Assembly: GCA_046297695.1 (NCBI GenBank)
Contig: JBKBHF010000006.1
Location: 53,527 to 117,526 of the forward strand
Direction of reading: 5' to 3'
Origin: Permianibacter sp046297695
Lineage (GTDB): Bacteria > Pseudomonadota > Gammaproteobacteria > Enterobacterales > Permianibacteraceae
Length of the DNA stretch: 64,000 nt
In this document: positions 51,374-59,489 of the stretch, one piece after another
How the letters are laid out: each line of letters starts with the position of its first letter
Numbering within the stretch: position 1 is the stretch's first letter
Notes under the pieces: generated by a model
The model's input: the letters and a program-made list of their open reading frames with translations, nothing else
The model's database searches: none
Told to the model about the DNA's origin: nothing
Program-made: the position numbers and the translations under genes

Positions 51374-52768
51374 TTAGGTGGGCGTGGTCAAACGGCTGAG
51401 CATCACTGGTTTGATCTGGCACCAGTCCACGAGGCGGAAATGCTGTTGGCTGCCGCGTCGTGACACCCCGCCGAGCAGTACAAATCCCACGCTCAAGCTG
51501 GCTACGGGCCAAATTGCTTTCGTCACAAGCGTGGTCACGATCAGTGCGCCGGCGACTAACATGAGTGCGCTGTATGTGAGGCCTGCGACAAGGTTTCCGG
51601 TCAGTCGCACCCGCAGGTACTGCGTCAGATACTGCAAACAGAACAGACTGGTGCCATACAGCAAGACAAACCACACACCGTACTGAATTGGCATGGCGGT
51701 CAGCAGCCAGACCATGCCCGCGTAAAAAACACTCGCAACGACAGAAACCCGCCATTCACCGCGCAGCATGAGGTCGAGTTGCTGCCACAGCGCCATCCGA
51801 TCGCCAGGACATCGGAGCCACAAGTAACGCATACGAGCGACGCTTTCGCGGCTGAGGAAACCGCCAATCAAGCTGCCATACAAACCCATTGCCAGCAGCA
51901 CGATAGGTTCGAGTCCCAGATCCGCTACTGGCTTGCCCTTCATGAGTGCTGGCACCAGCAGAACCACCGCAATCATTAGCGGCATTATCGTCAGCATCAA
52001 AATCTGCAAACCGAAGCGGTTTTTCAGGTTGTAATACGCGCCCAATAACAGTGTGTTTGTCGCCGAGCGGGTTCCAGTGAAGCCCCACTTCAGAACATTG
52101 GTTGGCACATGGATTTCATTGTTGCCTCGATTATCTCTTTGCTGCATCAGACCAACGGTGAAGCGCCGAATAGTGCGTGCTTGCCGCAGCCAACGCAGTA
52201 GCAGCAACCAGCCGATGATGGCAACGACTAAGGCGAACAACAATCCGAGCGGGTCATGCCATAGCGACCGGATGGCCGGTAACTGCCAGACCTGACTGAT
52301 CACGACCAGCAGCAACCAATACAGCGCAGCACCCCAACGACGACTGAGCCACCACTGACTGAGCCACCACTGACTGAGCTGCAGGAACAATGACGCGAAC
52401 ACAAAGCAGGTGACCAAGACCTGCCACTGCCACCCGTACTTGGTAAAGCCCAGAGCCAGCGCAAATGCGCTGCTGGCCACAATGACCAGCAAAAACAGGG
52501 CGAGCCCCGCTTTCAGGCGCAAATACGGTAGTAGCGCCGTGCGCGGGTTGCTGATCAACTGGCGAAAGCCAGCGCTGCCTGCCATGACCGGAAACAGCCA
52601 CATCAGCACCGACCCCAGCATGACCAACAGTGATGTCAGAGGGTCGGCGCCTGCGTAACCGAACCCGATCACGCCTGCCAGCGTCATCAAAACGCCCAGG
52701 CCAAACACCGGGCGCATGATGGGTTGCCAGAACAGGTAGTGGCGAAACAGTAGCCAAACCTGTTTCAT
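51374..52768 (-). CDS. Polytopic membrane protein, putative ABC permease (first paralogue)
   Basis: A 464-residue protein with about 12 hydrophobic segments and paralogous to the next gene: FRQLISN, GTRSATNTLLLGAYYNLKNRF, ESVARMRYLWLR and VDWCQIKP. It has an in-frame 15-bp tandem duplication (about 52346-52378) that repeats SQWWL. The ATG at 52768 overlaps the ATPase stop by four bases (ATGA). It is 16 bp from the second paralogue. Predicted inner-membrane component of an ABC exporter. Confidence 0.8.
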   Translation of the reverse strand: MKQVWLLFRHYLFWQPIMRPVFGLGVLMTLAGVIGFGYAGADPLTSLLVMLGSVLMWLFPVMAGSAGFRQLISNPRTALLPYLRLKAGLALFLLVIVASSAFALALGFTKYGWQWQVLVTCFVFASLFLQLSQWWLSQWWLSRRWGAALYWLLLVVISQVWQLPAIRSLWHDPLGLLFALVVAIIGWLLLLRWLRQARTIRRFTVGLMQQRDNRGNNEIHVPTNVLKWGFTGTRSATNTLLLGAYYNLKNRFGLQILMLTIMPLMIAVVLLVPALMKGKPVADLGLEPIVLLAMGLYGSLIGGFLSRESVARMRYLWLRCPGDRMALWQQLDLMLRGEWRVSVVASVFYAGMVWLLTAMPIQYGVWFVLLYGTSLFCLQYLTQYLRVRLTGNLVAGLTYSALMLVAGALIVTTLVTKAIWPVASLSVGFVLLGGVSRRGSQQHFRLVDWCQIKPVMLSRLTTPT

Positions 52769-53643
52769 GCGTGCAGCTCCAGAAAGATATCTTCCAGCGA
52801 CAGCGGTTCCACCACGGCGTTCAAGCCGGATTGCTGCAGCAACTGCTGGTGATACTCGCTCCAGTGACTGAGCGTCAGCACTTGAATGCCGTGTTCGCTG
52901 CGACGGTGCAGGATGCCGGCGTCCTGAAAGCCTGCTGGCAGTTTGGCGTCGGCCGGCAGGCGCAGGCGGACGGTGCGTTCTTTCAGGGTATCGAGTGCGT
53001 CGTCGACCAAGAGGCCGCCGTCCTTCATGATCCAGACTCGGCTCGCGACCCGCTCCAGATCGCTGACGATGTGGGTGGAGAACAGCACCGTGCGATCGCC
53101 ATTGCTGGCCAGGGACACGATCTCTTTCAGGAACTGGCGGCGCGCCATCGGGTCCAGACTGGCGACTGGCTCATCAAGGATGATCAGTTCCGGTTCATGG
53201 CCGAGTGCGGACAGGATGGACAGTTTCTGCCGTTGCCCGACCGACAGCTTCTGGATCATGGTGTCGAGCGGCACGGACCATTCTTGGGCCAGGCGGTCGA
53301 TAAGCTCCTGATTCCAGCTCGGATAGAATTCGGCAATCAAACCCAGATATTGCTTGCCGGTCATCTGTGGCAGCAGTTCGTCCTGTTGCGGCACAAAGCC
53401 GACTTTGTGTTTCAACTTTTCATCGACGATCAGCGCACTTTCGCTACCAAACAGTCTGACGCTGCCGGCATCGGGGAGGGCGAAGCCGAGCGCGGTCTCC
53501 AGCAACGTAGTTTTGCCGGCGCCATTGAGGCCGAGCAGGCCGATCACTTCGCCACGCTGGACGCTGGCGCTTATGCCTTTCAGTACCGATTTGTCGGCAA
53601 AGCGCTTGTGCAGGCCCTCGATGCTCAAAACAGATTTAGTCAT
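52765..53643 (-). CDS. ABC transporter ATPase
   Basis: This 292-residue single ATPase has Walker A GLNGAGKTTLL, Q-loop VPQQDE, signature LSVGQRQKLSILSAL (Val for the second Gly of LSGGQ), Walker B LIILDEP and H-loop STHIVSDLERV. The C-terminal ~70 residues resemble the tail of bacitracin/YtrB-type exporters (EPLSLEDIFLELHA). ATG 53643 was chosen because it lies inside the end of the GntR gene (8-bp overlap) and begins the domain. It is coupled to permease 1 by ATGA. Confidence 0.92.
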   Translation of the reverse strand: MTKSVLSIEGLHKRFADKSVLKGISASVQRGEVIGLLGLNGAGKTTLLETALGFALPDAGSVRLFGSESALIVDEKLKHKVGFVPQQDELLPQMTGKQYLGLIAEFYPSWNQELIDRLAQEWSVPLDTMIQKLSVGQRQKLSILSALGHEPELIILDEPVASLDPMARRQFLKEIVSLASNGDRTVLFSTHIVSDLERVASRVWIMKDGGLLVDDALDTLKERTVRLRLPADAKLPAGFQDAGILHRRSEHGIQVLTLSHWSEYHQQLLQQSGLNAVVEPLSLEDIFLELHA

Positions 53644-54016
53644 GCGTTTTCTCCATCGCCCGACGCACGAGGCCGAGCACATCGTCCGTGGACAGTTGCA
53701 ATTGCTTGGCCGCCTGCGCCAGCTGCTCCGTTTGCGGTTGCAGCCGCTGCAGGCGATCGGCCTTGCTTTCTTTGCTGTGTGCTTGCGCCGCAACGGTCAT
53801 CGGTTTGCCGCGCTGGCGTTCTAATAATCCTTCCGCTTCCAACAGGCTGTAGGCTTTGGAAATGGTCATCGGGTTGACGGCATGCAGCAGCGCCAGCTCG
53901 CGCACCGACGGCAATTCGGCGCCGGCTTTCAATTGACCGCCCGCGACCAGTAAGCGCACCTGATCAATCAGCTGCTTGTAAATGGGAATGCCGGACTGCG
54001 GATTCAGCGTGAACAT
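53636..54016 (-). CDS. GntR-family repressor, YtrA subfamily
   Basis: This 126-residue regulator has an N-terminal winged helix (IPIYKQLIDQVRLLVAGGQLKAGAELPSVRELALLHAVNPMTISKAYSLLEAEGLLERQRG) followed by only about 50 helical residues, the short form characteristic of YtrA. YtrA-type repressors control adjacent ABC exporter operons and usually respond to cell-wall-active compounds. Here it is the fourth gene of the operon it presumably represses, through the inverted repeat at 54725-54746. Its end overlaps the ATPase start. Confidence 0.9.
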   Translation of the reverse strand: MFTLNPQSGIPIYKQLIDQVRLLVAGGQLKAGAELPSVRELALLHAVNPMTISKAYSLLEAEGLLERQRGKPMTVAAQAHSKESKADRLQRLQPQTEQLAQAAKQLQLSTDDVLGLVRRAMEKTHD

Positions 54017-54059
54017 GATGAAGTCATGACTCGTTTTGCTCGCTTGCCTTGTTCGCCGT

Positions 54060-54302
54060 TCATCTATTGTCGTCCCGGCCCGGCGTAAACGAGCAGTCGG
54101 GTTTGCGCCGACTCGCCGCCACGCCGAATACGACCATTGGTCCGATCATCAGCAGCATGAACTGGGCAATGCGCTGCTGGCCGCCCAGCGCCAGCAACAA
54201 AGTCAGCACCGGCATGAGCAGCATCAGCGCCAGCAGCTTGCCCGGCAGTTTGCGCGGGGCATCGCTGCCGTTTCGGTGCCGGTCGTTCGGCTTATTCCAC
54301 AT
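54060..54302 (-). CDS. Small membrane protein (80 residues)
   Basis: The protein has a hydrophilic start MWNKPNDRHRNGSDAPRK, two hydrophobic helices (LLALMLLMPVLTLLLALGG and QFMLLMIGPMVVFGVAAS) and a basic tail. No family recognised. Its ATG at 54302 overlaps the end of the 59-residue gene by 11 bp, and 43 bp separate it from the GntR gene. It is the third of three tiny membrane proteins leading the operon. Confidence 0.7.
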   Translation of the reverse strand: MWNKPNDRHRNGSDAPRKLPGKLLALMLLMPVLTLLLALGGQQRIAQFMLLMIGPMVVFGVAASRRKPDCSFTPGRDDNR

Positions 54303-54471
54303 AGCCACTCCGGAAACCTTCAATAATCCCCTCCGCAAACTCAACAGGAGCTGCGGAGACGTACAAGGCAATCGCCCCAATGACCAGCAAATCACGCCGG
54401 TTTTTGCGATACCCGATGACTAGCAAAAGTACGCCAGTTACAAACAGGCTCAGTTCAATCCAGAAGGCCAT
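54292..54471 (-). CDS. Small membrane protein (59 residues)
   Basis: MAFWIELSLFVTGVLLLVIGYRKNRRDLLVIGAIALY... has two hydrophobic helices joined by a basic turn, ending EGFRSGYVE. No family recognised. It overlaps the upstream 82-residue gene by 17 bp and the downstream 80-residue gene by 11 bp; such nested overlaps support real, coupled translation. Confidence 0.65.
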   Translation of the reverse strand: MAFWIELSLFVTGVLLLVIGYRKNRRDLLVIGAIALYVSAAPVEFAEGIIEGFRSGYVE

Positions 54472-54703
54472 GTGGAGTCCTTGCGTTGAGGGTGGATGTT
54501 GACCGCACAGACCGTCGACGGCGTGGGCGGCCAAGCAGCAACAGCGCGGCCAACAGTGCCGGCACGGCAAGCAGCCATTCGGCCATTGCCGACTGGGCTG
54601 GGACAACGCCGAGCAGCACGATGATGAGCGGCAAGGCCGGTGCGAGCAGCGCGACCAGAGCCTCGGCGCTGCGAGTGACCAGCGTGGGGCGGGAGCGCGC
54701 CAT
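54455..54703 (-). CDS. Small membrane protein (82 residues), first gene of the GntR-ABC operon
   Basis: MARSRPTLVTRSAEALVALL has two hydrophobic helices (LLAPALPLIIVLLGVV and MAEWLLAVPALLAALLLLG) and a basic C-terminus (RPRRRRSVRS). ATG 54703 has GAGG 6 bp upstream and lies 21 bp after the GTGTAT-N10-ATACAC operator. No family recognised. Confidence 0.65.
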   Translation of the reverse strand: MARSRPTLVTRSAEALVALLAPALPLIIVLLGVVPAQSAMAEWLLAVPALLAALLLLGRPRRRRSVRSTSTLNARTPHGLLD

Positions 54704-54724
54704 GGCGACCTCGTCATTGCCTAT

Positions 54725-54746
54725 GTGTATATTTACAGTAATACAC
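54725..54746. promoter_or_regulatory. Inverted-repeat operator of the GntR-ABC operon
   Basis: GTGTAT and ATACAC are perfect complements separated by 10 bp, in an A/T-rich island. The element starts 21 bp upstream of the first operon start codon. A weak promoter on the minus strand (TTGCCG, 17 bp, TACTGT) overlaps it. It is likely bound by the YtrA-like repressor of the same operon. Confidence 0.6.
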
Positions 54747-54921
54747 TGATGCACGAGCGGCAAGGGCGATTTCGTAGCGTTTTGTAGTGACAGGTAAGCG
54801 GCAGGGTAGTGACAAGGACACGGCCGTCTGCCGATGCCTCACTCGCCGATGGCGCCGGCATAGGCAGACAGGACCGCTTGGCGGGTGCTCGCGCCGGCCG
54901 CGACCGAGGCGGTGAGACGGG

Positions 54922-55347
54922 TCAGAACGGCCGCAACACGGCCAGCAAGATGATGGCGATGAGCGGGATCACCGGGATTTCGTTGATGGCGCGGTAAAAG
55001 CGCTCGCTGCGCTGGTTGCGGTCGGCGGCAAAGTCGCGCAGCAATCGGCCACACCACACATGAAAGCCGATCAGCAACAACACGAAGACCAGCTTCAGAT
55101 GCAGCCAGCCCTGCTGCTTGAACCACTCGATGCCATAGCCATGGATGGCGGCAAGTCCGAGCGCGATGGTGACGATGGCGCCCGGTGTGGTGATGGCCCA
55201 GTACAGTTTGCGCTCCATGATTTTGAAGCGGGCATTGTTGTCGGCATCCTTGACCTGGCAGTGATAGACAAACAGCCGCGGCAGATAGAACAGGCCGGCG
55301 AACCAGGTCACCATCGCAATCATATGAAACGCTTTAATCCACAGCAC
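54922..55347 (-). CDS. hemJ: Protoporphyrinogen IX oxidase, HemJ type
   Basis: This 141-residue inner-membrane protein has about four helices and the family N-terminus LWIKAFHMIAMVTWFAGLFYLPRLFVYH with its conserved histidines, plus LKLVFVLLLIGFHVWCG and INEIPVIPLIAIILL. It oxidises protoporphyrinogen to protoporphyrin in heme synthesis. GTG 55347 is chosen because it gives the standard 141-142 residue length and has GAGG upstream; an ATG at 55386 overlapping the ClC stop would add 13 atypical residues. Confidence 0.93.
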   Translation of the reverse strand: MLWIKAFHMIAMVTWFAGLFYLPRLFVYHCQVKDADNNARFKIMERKLYWAITTPGAIVTIALGLAAIHGYGIEWFKQQGWLHLKLVFVLLLIGFHVWCGRLLRDFAADRNQRSERFYRAINEIPVIPLIAIILLAVLRPF

Positions 55348-55385
55348 AGTGCCATCCTCACGGCCGCGTGACGACGCGGTCGTCA

Positions 55386-57101
55386 TCAGTGTTTGTAAGT
55401 GTAGAAGTGTTCGATTTTGCCACGTGTCACGATGCCGGCGATCCGTTCCTGGTTGCCGCGCTGATAGACGTAGGCGGCATCGACCTGTTTTTCGTCCATG
55501 CTGTCGAGCGCTTCGGCCAGCGTTGCCTGCAGGTTGATGGCAGTCAACGACTCACGTTTGCCCGGAATATCCAGCAAGTTGAGTGTCTCGCCATCTTCTT
55601 CCAGCAGCGCGCGCGCCAGATCGGTGGCATGCATCAGTGCGACCGGCCAGTTGCCATCCCGCACCAGCAACCAACGCGGCTCGCCGCGCAACAGGATCTC
55701 GGCATCATGGCGGCTGATCTGCTTGCTGACCAGCACGAAACTGGTGTCCATGACCGTGCCCACTGCGGCGCGCCGCAGCAGCTCTTTCAGCGGACTGACC
55801 CGCACTTCGACCCCGCGTATTGCCAGCAGCGTATGAATGATCGACCGCTGCTTGAAGCCATGACTGACCACGAGGTTGGCGATCACCACCGTCAGCATGC
55901 CGGGCAAAATGATGTTGGGATTGCCGGTCAATTCCAGCAGCGCCATCAGCGCGGCGAGTGGTGCTTGCAGCGTCGCCGACATCAGCGCGGCGAGTCCTAA
56001 CATGGCATACAGGCCGCTGCCGGAATGCGGTTCCGGCAGCAATGCCGTCACCACCGTACCGACCAGGCCACCGAGTGTGGCGCCGATGAACAGCGACGGG
56101 CCGATCGCGCCGCCCGGCACACTCAAGCCGCTGCAGAGCGTGGTCGCAATGGTTTTGCCGATCAGCGCGAACAGCAGAATGGTCCACGGCAATTCGCTGT
56201 GAAAGCTGGCGGTCACCGTGTCATAGCCGGTGCCCATGATCTCGGGCACCACCAATGCCAGCAGGCCGATGATGATGCCGGCGATGGCGGGACGGGTCCA
56301 CAGCGGCCACGGTCGGGTCTTGGTCGCGACTCTGGTCGTGGCGGCGATGAAACCGCTGGACCAGAGTCCGGCGAGCAGGCCGAGCAGTACGATGGCCGGG
56401 ATCTCCCACATCGAAATCAGATCCAGCGCGGGCACTTCGTAGGCGACATAATTGCCGAACGCCAGTCGCGCCATCAGCGTGGATACCACGGCAGCAAGAA
56501 TGATCGGGACGAAGGTGGCGACGGTGTACTCCATCATCACCACTTCGAGCGCAAAAATAACGCCGGCGAGCGGCGTGTTGAAACAGGCGGCAATGGCGGC
56601 GGCGGCGCCGCAACCCACCAGTACGCGCAAGCTGTTGTTCGGCAGCCGCAAATACTGGCCGGTGACGCTGGAGACCGCGCTGCCGAGGTGTATGGCCGGG
56701 CCCTCGCGGCCGACCGGCATGCCGCAGGCCAGCACCAGACCGCCGGCGAAGAACTGCACCAGGGCGTTCTTGACCGGCATGTGGCCCTGATGCTCGGACA
56801 GGCGCTCCAGCACATGGCCGACGCCGACTGCACGCACATGGCGCGGCAGCCAATGCAGCACCACGCCAATCACCAGACCACCGATGACCGGCAGGGCCAG
56901 TCGCAGCTGCCAAGGTAGCGATTCGAAATCTTGATCACGGACTTGCTGGCCGAACCAGAGCAGAATGGCGGCATCGGTGTAGATGCGAAACAGCAAAATC
57001 ACGCCACCGGCGAGCACGCCGACGAGCAGGCCAAGCAGCGCCAGCAGCAGCAGGGCATCCATCCCCGCCAGCCGTAGCCGGGCCCGCTCCATCAATGACA
57101 T
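55386..57101 (-). CDS. ClC-type chloride channel/transporter with CBS domains
   Basis: A protein of about 571 residues: a ClC membrane domain (about 15-435) and a C-terminal CBS pair (about 450-570). The gating-glutamate motif is intact (GREGPAIHLG, E133), as are AAAIAACFNTPLAGVIFALE and SVPGGAIGPSLFIGATLG. The first selectivity motif GSGIP is replaced by GVGHV at residues 93-97, so the anion-coordinating serine is absent. Start ATG 57101. It is followed by hemJ 38 bp downstream on the same strand. Confidence 0.93.
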   Translation of the reverse strand: MSLMERARLRLAGMDALLLLALLGLLVGVLAGGVILLFRIYTDAAILLWFGQQVRDQDFESLPWQLRLALPVIGGLVIGVVLHWLPRHVRAVGVGHVLERLSEHQGHMPVKNALVQFFAGGLVLACGMPVGREGPAIHLGSAVSSVTGQYLRLPNNSLRVLVGCGAAAAIAACFNTPLAGVIFALEVVMMEYTVATFVPIILAAVVSTLMARLAFGNYVAYEVPALDLISMWEIPAIVLLGLLAGLWSSGFIAATTRVATKTRPWPLWTRPAIAGIIIGLLALVVPEIMGTGYDTVTASFHSELPWTILLFALIGKTIATTLCSGLSVPGGAIGPSLFIGATLGGLVGTVVTALLPEPHSGSGLYAMLGLAALMSATLQAPLAALMALLELTGNPNIILPGMLTVVIANLVVSHGFKQRSIIHTLLAIRGVEVRVSPLKELLRRAAVGTVMDTSFVLVSKQISRHDAEILLRGEPRWLLVRDGNWPVALMHATDLARALLEEDGETLNLLDIPGKRESLTAINLQATLAEALDSMDEKQVDAAYVYQRGNQERIAGIVTRGKIEHFYTYKH

Positions 57102-57232
57102 AATCCCGCCGGTTTGCCATGAAACTTCTGTGGTGGATTGTAGAGGACCTGTTGTTGAAGAACAAAGTTGTTGCGTCGATACCATGTGTCATGGCGTCAG
57201 CGCACCGTTAAAAAGGTCGCTTGGGAAATTCC

Positions 57233-57943
57233 ATGAAGAGCACAACATCACAATATGTCGTTGTCGAGCGCAAGCCGCGCAGCTGGCATCTGCGCCGCTG
57301 GTTGCTGGTTCTGCTGGTGCTGGCCGCGGTGTTCGTCGCCGGACGCGTTGAAGACTACTACGTGCGCCGGCAACTGGCCGAGGAGCGCGCCAAACTCAGC
57401 GCCCAGGTCAGCGCACTGGAGCGTGAGCTGGCGCTGGAGAAGCAGACGCGCACGGCGCTGAGCCAATCACGCCAGATCGATCAAATGGCATCGAGCGAGC
57501 TGCAGACCACGTTGAAGGGGCTGCAAGACAAAGTCAAAGAGCTGGAAAAAGAGAACACCTTTTATCGCAGCATCATGAATCCGAGCGGTGAGAAAAGCGG
57601 CTTGCAGATCGAGTCGTTCACGGTGCTGCCGCTGGCGGCCGATCGCGTGCGTTATCGGCTGGTGCTGGCACAGCTGCGCAGCCATGAAAAGAATTTGCGG
57701 GGTCGCGTCCAGGTGCAGGTGATCGGCACCGACAACAAAGCGGTCGACTTGTTCGTGCTTGCCGGCGTGAAAGGCGAATCACAGAAATTCGACTTCCGTT
57801 ACTTCCAGAATATCGAGGGCGAAGCGACGCTTCCGGCCGGGTTTGTCCCGCGGGAAGTGCGGGTCAGTGCCAATCAGGATGGCCTGCCAGCGGTCGAACG
57901 TCTCTTCGCCTGGCCACAACCGGAGCAGCAAAATGTTCAATGA
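57233..57943 (+). CDS. Single-pass membrane protein with coiled coil (DUF6776-like)
   Basis: A 236-residue protein: basic N-terminus, one helix (RRWLLVLLVLAAVFVAGRVE, about 22-41), a long coiled coil (about 48-115, LAEERAKLSAQVSALERELALEK to LQDKVKELEKEN) and a C-terminal beta-rich domain (about 125-235). It probably faces the periplasm. The gene is regularly found before bactofilin and erpA in Gammaproteobacteria. ATG 57233 has GGGA upstream. It overlaps the bactofilin start by 11 bp. Confidence 0.8.
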   Translation: MKSTTSQYVVVERKPRSWHLRRWLLVLLVLAAVFVAGRVEDYYVRRQLAEERAKLSAQVSALERELALEKQTRTALSQSRQIDQMASSELQTTLKGLQDKVKELEKENTFYRSIMNPSGEKSGLQIESFTVLPLAADRVRYRLVLAQLRSHEKNLRGRVQVQVIGTDNKAVDLFVLAGVKGESQKFDFRYFQNIEGEATLPAGFVPREVRVSANQDGLPAVERLFAWPQPEQQNVQ

Positions 57944-58337
57944 CAAGAAAAAGGGCGTCAAGTTGGTGCGCGGCGGCAGCGTGGATACGCTGATCTCGCC
58001 CAACACCAGCTTGACCGGCAATATCCGCTTCACCGGCGTGCTGTACCTGGACGGCACGCTCGAAGGCAACATCGAGTCGGATGACCCGAAAGCGCTGCTG
58101 ACCATCGGCAATTCCGGTGTCGCCAAAGGCGAGGTCCGGGTGCCGAATGTGGTGATTCATGGCAAGGTTGAAGGTGATGTCTACGCCAATGCCCATGTTT
58201 CGCTGAGCGCGGACGCCCGCATCCACGGCAATGTCTACTACCACCTGATCGAGATGAGCATGGGCGCCGAAATCAACGGTCAGTTGGTGCACAAGCCGAC
58301 CGAACCGCCGAAGGGGTTGGAGCACAAGCCCGAGTAA
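57933..58337 (+). CDS. Bactofilin, polymer-forming cytoskeletal protein
   Basis: This 134-residue protein has the right-handed beta-helix bactofilin core (residues about 20-115; TLISPNTSLTGNIRFTGVLYLDGTLEGNI and VVIHGKVEGDVYANAHVSLSADARIHGNVYYH). It polymerises without nucleotides and places envelope machinery. The start overlaps the previous gene by 11 bp, so the coiled-coil membrane protein may be its membrane partner. Confidence 0.93.
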   Translation: MFNDKKKGVKLVRGGSVDTLISPNTSLTGNIRFTGVLYLDGTLEGNIESDDPKALLTIGNSGVAKGEVRVPNVVIHGKVEGDVYANAHVSLSADARIHGNVYYHLIEMSMGAEINGQLVHKPTEPPKGLEHKPE

Positions 58338-58454
58338 TCCCCGGCCAGCGGGCCGATTTGCGTCGGCCCGTCGCTTTATCCGATAATTCCACTCAGGTTT
58401 TCTGGCTCCCGCCTGTTCTGTACAGGCGTACCCACCGAGCCTGCAGGAGTGGTC

Positions 58455-58817
58455 ATGACCTTAGCTACCGATATTTCCCCCGCTGCGTCGAGTCCGATGA
58501 CGTTCTCGGCCGCGGCCGCTGCCAAGGTGCGCAGCCTGATCGAAGAAGAGCAGAACGAGAACCTGAAACTGCGGGTGTTCGTCACCGGCGGTGGCTGCTC
58601 CGGTTTCCAGTACGGCTTCACCTTCGATGAGAACCAGGCCGAAGACGATACCGAGATCCTGCGCGACGGCGTCAAGCTCCTGGTCGACCCGATGAGTTTC
58701 CAGTACCTGATCGGTGCCGAGATCGATTACACCGAAGGCCTGCAGGGGGCCCAGTTTGTCATTCGTAACCCGAATGCCAAGAGCACTTGCGGCTGCGGTT
58801 CATCGTTCTCCGTTTGA
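58455..58817 (+). CDS. erpA: Iron-sulfur cluster insertion protein ErpA
   Basis: This 120-residue A-type carrier has the three cluster cysteines in GGGCSGFQY and STCGCGSSFSV, with FTFDENQAEDDTEI between. It delivers Fe-S clusters to enzymes such as those of the isoprenoid pathway. ATG 58455 is chosen with GGAG upstream (a GTG at 58449 would overlap that site). A terminator follows at 58839. Confidence 0.96.
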   Translation: MTLATDISPAASSPMTFSAAAAAKVRSLIEEEQNENLKLRVFVTGGGCSGFQYGFTFDENQAEDDTEILRDGVKLLVDPMSFQYLIGAEIDYTEGLQGAQFVIRNPNAKSTCGCGSSFSV

Positions 58818-58838
58818 TATCAGAAGCTTACGTAGTCA

Positions 58839-58868
58839 GCAAAACGCCAGCTAACGCTGGCGTTTTGC
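58839..58868. terminator. Terminator after erpA
   Basis: GCAAAACGCCAGC, loop TAAC, and the perfect complement GCTGGCGTTTTGC. It lies 21 bp after the erpA stop. Confidence 0.92.
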
Positions 58869-58977
58869 GTTTTCGCGGTCCTTTCAGCACCCAGCGGCAA
58901 GCCCTTTCCGTTGCTACAATCGCGCCGTTCGCGTGGCGCCACGGTGGCAGGCCCGAACTTTCTTCAGGAGAAAGCTC

Positions 58978-59304
58978 ATGGCCTGGTTATGGTTGGTGAT
59001 CGCCGGACTGTTGGAGATCGGCTGGGCGGCCGCGCTGCCGGCGACGCAGGGGTTCAGCAAGTTCTGGCCGAGCGTGTTCGTGTTGGTGATGGGCACCTTG
59101 AGCGTGGTAGTGCTTGCCTGGGCGGTCAAAACCCTGCCGGTCGGTACGGCCTATGCGGTCTGGACGGGTATCGGTACGCTGGGAACGGTGCTCATCGGCA
59201 TGTTCTGGCTGAATGAACCGCGGGATGCGTGGCGACTGTTTTTCATTGCGTTGATCGTCGCGGGTTGCATCGGTTTGAAATGGGTCTGCCGTGAGGGGGC
59301 TTGA
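58978..59304 (+). CDS. gdx: Small multidrug resistance (SMR) family exporter, Gdx/SugE type
   Basis: This 108-residue protein has four transmembrane helices, the family glutamate in WLVIAGLLEIGWAAALP (E13 region) and the Gdx-type signature GTAYAVWTGIGTLGTV. Gdx proteins export guanidinium ions in exchange for protons. Start ATG 58978 with CAGGAG upstream. A guanidine riboswitch would be expected in some relatives; none was recognised in the 109 bp upstream. Confidence 0.88.
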   Translation: MAWLWLVIAGLLEIGWAAALPATQGFSKFWPSVFVLVMGTLSVVVLAWAVKTLPVGTAYAVWTGIGTLGTVLIGMFWLNEPRDAWRLFFIALIVAGCIGLKWVCREGA

Positions 59305-59489
59305 TTTGCCTGCGCATCACTTGCGCTGCCGAGCTCCTGGCAAATAAAACAAATGTTCTCGAAACGTCATTGGCGTGACAAAAGCGTGGCGAACGGTCGG
59401 GGCAGCTGCCACTAAACTGCTGCAAGGGCCGACACGATGCGGCAACTGGCGTCGAATGCGCCGCTACGCGCTTTTGTCGAATGGCGCGG

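Noticed and set aside
58869..58977. Guanidine riboswitch in front of the SMR exporter
   Set aside because: Only one weak GCC-ACGG-TGGC-like loop is present; the paired ACGR hairpins of the guanidine-II type and the ykkC core are absent.
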